Origin: Bacteroidales bacterium
Lineage (GTDB): Bacteria; Bacteroidota; Bacteroidia; Bacteroidales; ML635J-15
Length of the DNA: 7,936 nt
Direction: 5' to 3'
NCBI GenBank assembly: GCA_028701945.1
Contig: JAQVPT010000163.1
Location: 1-7,936, forward strand
The position numbers were made by a program, and so were the translations under genes. Position 1 is the first letter of the stretch, and the number at the start of each line of letters is the position of its first letter. The notes under the pieces were generated by a model that saw only the letters and a list, made by a program, of their open reading frames with translations, was not told the origin of the DNA and ran no database searches. This document shows positions 5,401 to 7,936 of this stretch, piece by piece.

Positions 5401-7717
5401 AAATCTTGATGGGAATATCTCATTTTCAGGGCTTATGTGGAATGCTGAAACAGATGCAATACCTGTGTATAAAATGAGCATAGAATTGCCCGAAGATGTG
5501 GATTTGCAAAATGGATTTCTGTCTGTTCAAAGCAGCCTTTCTGCACCTGATGACATATGTAAACTGGTTTGGATAGCATCTGAAGATAATTTTGGAAGTG
5601 CTTATGTCTTTAACAACGAATGGCATAATGCCGGAATTAATTATTCTTATTGCTTACAGGGAGTCTCAGACGATTGCCAGGGACCAAATGAAATTTTGGT
5701 AGATGAGATTACAAATACTTCTATTGAACTATCATGGGAAGAAATACCGGGAGTCGAATTTTGGGATATATCGTATGGCCCATTAGGTGCAAGTCCTGAT
5801 GATAATTCCCAGATAGCAGGAATTGCTGATAATCAAATAATTATAGGTGGCTTGGAACCCGCAACTGAATATTACATTTATTTAAAATCGCATTGCGGTG
5901 TGGGAGAAAGCAGCATGTGGTCAGGACCGTTTCAGGCAACTACTCTGGAATCTATCTCATATTGTCAGGACTTTGAAGTACAGATAAGTAGCGAAACAGC
6001 ATCTGAGTATGCCACCGGATTTTCAGTTTGCCAAGGGGAAACAGTAAGCTTTTTTGCTGAATGCAATTTTGTAAATAATAATTCAGACTATACGCAAACT
6101 ACCGAACAAATCCATTTTACATGGGAATTAATCCGTTTGGGAGTAGATACATTAACCATGCAGGGATGGGGAACAGATTCACTACAATACACATTTGATA
6201 CAAGTGGAGGATATGTGCTAAGTGTTCATGTACACGATCAGTATTTATGTAACGGAAACGGAGTAGATAAAGTGCCAATCTGGGTTTCTTTAGCACCTGA
6301 TATCTCAGAAACATATGCAGATAGTCCAGTGTGTGAAGGAATGCCATTTATTCTTGCCGGTAATATAGAAACAACTGATTGGGAATATTGCTCTCAGCAT
6401 ACGTACTTTCCTCAAATAAATGATACTATTTACATAAATGATGCAATACTGGGTACAGATGAAGTAGGAGTTGATACCGATACCTGTTTTGAATTTACAG
6501 ATTTCCCTACAGGTGCAGTATTAAATGATGCTTCAGATATTTTAGGAATACACCTAAATATAGAACATTCTTATCTGGGTGATCTGGATGTTAAACTCAC
6601 CTGCCCCAACGGACAATCGGTATTGTTAAAAGAATGGGGCAGCAGTGCCAATGCTACCTATCTAGGTGAACCGGTAGATGTCCAGGGGAATCTCACTCCG
6701 GGAAGCGGATATAGCTATACTTTTACCGAATATAATCCCCAATATGGAACATGGAATCAGGAAGCTTTACAATATACTTATTCATACACCGATAATATTG
6801 GCACCTACTATAGCAGCAGATATTATTTGCCTCCCGGTACATATACTCCCGAGAACTCCCTTGAAGCATTAGAGGGGTGTCCCCTGAATGGGTTCTGGTG
6901 TTTTACTTTTACCGACCATATGACGCATGATGACGGATATGTTTTCTCTCTCGGGGTAGAACTTAATACCGATTTATATCAGGATACTTGTTGGCATATT
7001 AATAGTCAATACCAGACTGAGTGGACAGGCAATGGCATATTTGATACTGGGGCAGAAGATGGATATGGCGAAGCAATTCCTGAAATAAGTGGAGAATTAC
7101 CGTATGTGTTTTCGGTATCTGATGATTTTGGATGTGTATACGACACAACACTTAATATTCTGGTTTTACCGGTATCCGATCCTGCATGCTGTGAATTACC
7201 GGAAGCAAATGCCGGAACCAATCAGTTGGTGGCAGGAACGTGCACCTTTTTTGATGCCACTTGGTATAACGGAGCAAATACGGGGAGCTGGGAACAAATT
7301 CAAGGACCAGGTGTGGCTGTGATTGATGACGAGGATATGGTTAATTCCGAAGTTTGTGTGAGTGAATACGGTACATACATATTTGTTTGGACAGAGTTTT
7401 ACCAATACAGTATCATGTGTTTCGATTCAGATACAGTTGAGATAACGTTCATAGAACCGGACCATTTTCACACGAAAACGGATAATTTTGAAGTAAAAGT
7501 ATATCCATCTCCGGTAAAAGATGTGCTTTTTGTTGAATCTGCTTTGGAGTTTAACAAAATTCAATTGTATGATTCTTCAGGGAAAATTGTTTACGAATCT
7601 TCTGAAATCACCAAAAACATGGAAATAGACATGAATACATTTCCATCTCAATACTATTTTATAAATATTTATTACAACAAGGAGATAATAGTTAGAAAAC
7701 AATTTGTTAAGGAATAA
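2384..7717 (+). CDS. Large secreted Asp-box beta-propeller protein with BNR-associated, FN3, PKD-like and P-domain-like modules and a T9SS sorting domain
   Basis: The gene encodes 1777 residues and ends in tandem stops TAA TAA. ATG at 2384 is preferred to the in-frame TTG at 2381 because it gives a clean signal peptide (residues 1-20, MIKRWLLL to VNA, cut before QSW). Modules in order: an N-terminal region 21-120 with GWKQFKRWEYYME, a pattern I recall before propellers in Bacteroidota T9SS proteins; a propeller region about 130-765 with nine Asp-box-like motifs, ending AATYGRGLWE; a BNR-associated N domain about 775-912 (LTEGTHYFWLTY); an unrecognised beta-rich domain about 917-1097; FN3 about 1102-1188; a PKD-like domain about 1191-1303; an Ig-like domain starting near C1317, apparently interrupted by a P-domain-like module about 1361-1528; a last Ig-like module 1607-1692; and a sorting domain 1700-1777. 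It is inferred to be a surface or released binding protein. The propeller resembles the VPS10/sialidase/GH74 superfamily, but no catalytic residues can be assigned. It probably shares an operon with the gene upstream. Confidence 0.95.
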   Translation: MIKRWLLLALIVWVGVSVNAQSWTKNLPKEKSKDQFTLTDYQQAFNDFWNDYNVKAGYYLNNGVQTKARGWKQFKRWEYYMESQINPSTGAFPETNALKRFHDFTSKTTAKSGGSGNWTFLGTSTSEGGYAGIGRINCVAFHPSDLDTYWVGSPSGGLWVTHNDGNTWDCLTDDNPLLGVSDIIIPNDYETSQTIYIATGDKDHWDNNSIGVLKSTDGGLTWNTTGLTFSPADHQMVNRLLIQPSNTDVLLAATSQGIYKTIDAANTWTQISTLDFIDLEYMDDDFTTLFGGTTDGKFYMSQNGGDSWTIKIDETGQGRVEIDYYPGGWSSHVWLVMANEDNGLHAVYYYNVSNDTYGSYGSQENLLGWSAGGYDEDNGESQYNLALAVDYYIVVGGINTWRAVTNPNGNSWDLANHWIGDGGVQEVHCHKHMLKYRSNHDLFECNDGGLYLSTDYGETWVDKTNGMGISQMYRLGVSANNSNEVITGLQDNGTKLQFGGNWWDVIGGDGMECLIDYTNNNIQYGTSENGQIYRTTDHWENMEEITPNNNPDGAWVTPYVIDPVDPQVLYIGYNDVYKTTNRGDSWMQITSFNSDTKLHSLAIAPSDNQVIYAADYQQIYKTSNNGLSWAVISDGLPTDVANIKYICVKNDDPNTVWIAMSGYDSPGIYQTVDGGDTWESISAGLPALPVNTVVQNKQNTEETELYCGTDVGVYRKRGDADWMLFNNGLPNVKVSELEIYYDSNASETKLRAATYGRGLWETQLEPLNLSLVNTSQNNTDSVYTHSVNQEIIGVQIELTGSGVPIELTQMQYSTSGSTDSETDILTATVYYTGNSPDFDLTDIVGNEYINPSGEFTISCNQTLTEGTHYFWLTYNLSPNAQPGNLVDAACLNVTIDGNDYIPNQTDPDGSREIEAVQNQCEENSLASNTLLTDSLPQVSDVLSNQSVAASYIGAQGLIQEVDIWMMLVNSNGEPWQACEGIEVLPVNVRFCENNFGQMEDTLYEFLNLDGNISFSGLMWNAETDAIPVYKMSIELPEDVDLQNGFLSVQSSLSAPDDICKLVWIASEDNFGSAYVFNNEWHNAGINYSYCLQGVSDDCQGPNEILVDEITNTSIELSWEEIPGVEFWDISYGPLGASPDDNSQIAGIADNQIIIGGLEPATEYYIYLKSHCGVGESSMWSGPFQATTLESISYCQDFEVQISSETASEYATGFSVCQGETVSFFAECNFVNNNSDYTQTTEQIHFTWELIRLGVDTLTMQGWGTDSLQYTFDTSGGYVLSVHVHDQYLCNGNGVDKVPIWVSLAPDISETYADSPVCEGMPFILAGNIETTDWEYCSQHTYFPQINDTIYINDAILGTDEVGVDTDTCFEFTDFPTGAVLNDASDILGIHLNIEHSYLGDLDVKLTCPNGQSVLLKEWGSSANATYLGEPVDVQGNLTPGSGYSYTFTEYNPQYGTWNQEALQYTYSYTDNIGTYYSSRYYLPPGTYTPENSLEALEGCPLNGFWCFTFTDHMTHDDGYVFSLGVELNTDLYQDTCWHINSQYQTEWTGNGIFDTGAEDGYGEAIPEISGELPYVFSVSDDFGCVYDTTLNILVLPVSDPACCELPEANAGTNQLVAGTCTFFDATWYNGANTGSWEQIQGPGVAVIDDEDMVNSEVCVSEYGTYIFVWTEFYQYSIMCFDSDTVEITFIEPDHFHTKTDNFEVKVYPSPVKDVLFVESALEFNKIQLYDSSGKIVYESSEITKNMEIDMNTFPSQYYFINIYYNKEIIVRKQFVKE
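2864..4417 (+). repeat. Nine Asp-box (BNR-like) motifs in the beta-propeller region
   Basis: Motifs of the form (S/T)-x-(D/N)-x-G-x-x-W begin at protein residues 161 (THNDGNTW), 215 (STDGGLTW), 301 (SQNGGDSW), 453 (STDYGETW), 579 (TTNRGDSW), 622 (TSNNGLSW) and 671 (TVDGGDTW). Degenerate copies occur at 261 (TIDAANTW, Gly replaced) and 535 (TTDHWENM, Gly and Trp lost). Spacing is 40-54 residues in most places, as for successive propeller blades, but there are gaps of 152 residues (301 to 453) and 82 residues (453 to 535). About 600 residues is too long for one seven-bladed propeller, so two propellers or one large VPS10-like ring are likelier. In known families Asp boxes are structural turns and not active sites. 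Confidence 0.9.
6464..6967 (+). other. Proprotein-convertase P-domain-like module
   Basis: Protein residues about 1361-1528. The start carries HLNIEHSYLGDLDVKLTCP followed by NGQSVLL, matching the P-domain pattern of a strand, His, then GDL and a strand ending in sP-x-G. The end carries GCPLNGFWCFTFTD, then DDGYVFSLGVEL, matching the closing G-W-tl-x-v-x-D and G-x-l-x-x-w-x-l strands. P-domains are known as jelly-roll partners of subtilisin-like proteases, but here no protease domain is present. In Bacteroidota, P-domain-like modules also occur in non-protease T9SS proteins, so a binding or structural role is inferred. Confidence 0.78.
7481..7714 (+). other. T9SS type A C-terminal sorting domain of the propeller protein
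   Basis: Protein residues 1700-1777. The domain has VYPSPVKDVLF, IQLYDSSGKIVYE, a MNTFPSQYYFINIYYN strand and the terminal KQFVKE. The usual YPNP is YPSP here, and the usual Gly before the Tyr-Phe strand is Gln (SQYYF). It is related to the sorting domain of the upstream protein (shared P-x-KDVLF and LYD-x-x-GK or GR). Both proteins are therefore predicted T9SS cargo. Confidence 0.9.
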
Positions 7718-7731
7718 TAAAGGTCTTTTTT

Positions 7732-7804
7732 AAGGGTTTAGAATTTTGTAAGAAGGAATTTAACAAATCCAACCTAAACCCTAAATCCTGTATCCTAAAC
7801 CCTT
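7732..7804. repeat. 10-bp inverted repeat with long spacer between convergent genes
   Basis: AAGGGTTTAG (7732-7741) and CTAAACCCTT (7795-7804) are perfect reverse complements separated by 53 bases. The first arm can also pair over 9 bases with 7774-7782 inside the heptamer repeat. A second 8-bp inverted pair, 7749-7756 with 7801-7808, competes with it. It could be a weak bidirectional terminator or mRNA 3'-end stabiliser. The long loop and the T-run lying before the first arm argue against a standard intrinsic terminator on the plus strand. Confidence 0.6.
7773..7804. repeat. Short degenerate 7-bp tandem repeat (CCTAAAC-type)
   Basis: Reading from 7773 the bases fall into heptamers CCTAAAC, CCTAAAT, CCTGTAT, CCTAAAC and a partial CCTT. 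The first and fourth are identical, making a 10-base direct repeat CCTAAACCCT (7773-7782 and 7794-7803) with a 21-base period. The repeat lies only in the gap between the convergent genes and stops just before the purH stop codon. Its role is unknown. Confidence 0.75.
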
Positions 7805-7805
7805 C

Positions 7806-7936
7806 TTAATGTTTAAAATGCCTATATCCTGTAAATACCATCGAGATTTCATTTTGGTTGCAGAATTCTATTGATTCTTCGTCGCGGATAGAGCCTCCCG
7901 GTTGTATTACCGATATTATTCCGGCTTGATGGGCAA
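7806..7936 (-). CDS. purH: PurH, bifunctional AICAR transformylase / IMP cyclohydrolase (C-terminal end only)
   Basis: Reading the minus strand from the window edge gives 42 residues, from AHQAGIISV to the stop TAA at 7808-7806. IQPGGSIRDEE followed by MVFTGYRHFKH is the highly conserved C-terminus of PurH, the end of the AICAR transformylase domain. The whole enzyme, usually a little over 500 residues, carries out the last two steps of IMP synthesis in the cytoplasm: formylation of AICAR from 10-formyltetrahydrofolate, then ring closure. The start and most of the gene lie beyond the right edge. It converges on the surface-protein genes with an 88-base gap and is not functionally linked to them. 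Confidence 0.94.
   Translation of the reverse strand, partial: AHQAGIISVIQPGGSIRDEESIEFCNQNEISMVFTGYRHFKH

Larger units (their letters stand above)
7718..7805. other. Intergenic region between convergent genes
   Basis: This 88-base gap lies between the propeller gene stop and the purH stop. It starts with a second in-frame TAA (7718-7720) and a T-run at 7726-7731, then holds the inverted repeat and heptamer repeat listed separately. I see no gene, RNA or promoter in it. Both flanking genes read into it, so transcription must end here in both directions, but no classical GC-rich hairpin followed by a T-run can be drawn. Confidence 0.7.

Noticed and set aside
7089..7405. Overlapping and antisense open frames inside the two large genes, such as 7089-7322 plus and 7196-7405 minus
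   Set aside because: They are short, have no recognisable domains, and lie wholly inside strongly supported coding regions. They are frame shadows.
7721..7760. Intrinsic terminator directly after the propeller gene
   Set aside because: The T-run at 7726-7731 is not preceded by a stable GC-rich stem; only weak or long-loop pairings follow it.

Overview
The window looks like a piece of a Bacteroidota chromosome (Bacteroidales- or Flavobacteriia-like). The DNA is AT-rich. Two long neighbouring genes encode modular proteins that end in type A C-terminal sorting domains of the type IX secretion system (T9SS), which is found only in this phylum and close relatives. PKD, SprB-like and Asp-box modules fit the same group, and no Shine-Dalgarno sequence is visible before the one start codon present. 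The genus cannot be told from this window.

Layout: (1) Positions 1-2355, plus strand, hold the 3' part of a large surface-protein gene whose start lies upstream of the window. The visible 784 residues are a string of adhesin-type beta-sandwich modules: PKD, three tandem 69-70-residue repeats, an SprB-like repeat, a second PKD, two Cys-containing Ig/PKD-like modules, a second SprB-like repeat and a T9SS sorting domain. (2) After a 28-base gap, positions 2384-7717, plus strand, hold a complete 1777-residue secreted protein. It has a signal peptide, a large Asp-box (BNR/VPS10-like) beta-propeller region, a BNR-associated domain, an unrecognised domain, FN3, a PKD-like domain, a proprotein-convertase P-domain-like module that seems to sit inside an Ig-like domain, a last Ig-like module and a T9SS sorting domain. 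(3) Positions 7718-7805 are an 88-base intergenic stretch with a short degenerate 7-bp repeat and a 10-bp inverted repeat. (4) Positions 7806-7936, minus strand, hold the last 42 codons of purH, a purine biosynthesis gene that converges on the surface genes.

The two large genes are close enough to be cotranscribed. Both products should be exported through Sec, carried across the outer membrane by T9SS and then anchored or released after removal of the C-terminal domain. They share a homologous Ig-like module as well as related sorting domains. An adhesion, glycan-binding or matrix role is plausible, but nothing in the sequence fixes a ligand or an enzyme activity. purH is an unrelated housekeeping neighbour.

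I did not find a clearly new system. The points most worth a second look are the young in-frame tandem duplication in the first gene, the higher-order PKD+Ig duplication around it, the module shared between the two genes, the apparent P-domain insertion, and the telomere-like heptamer repeat between the convergent genes.
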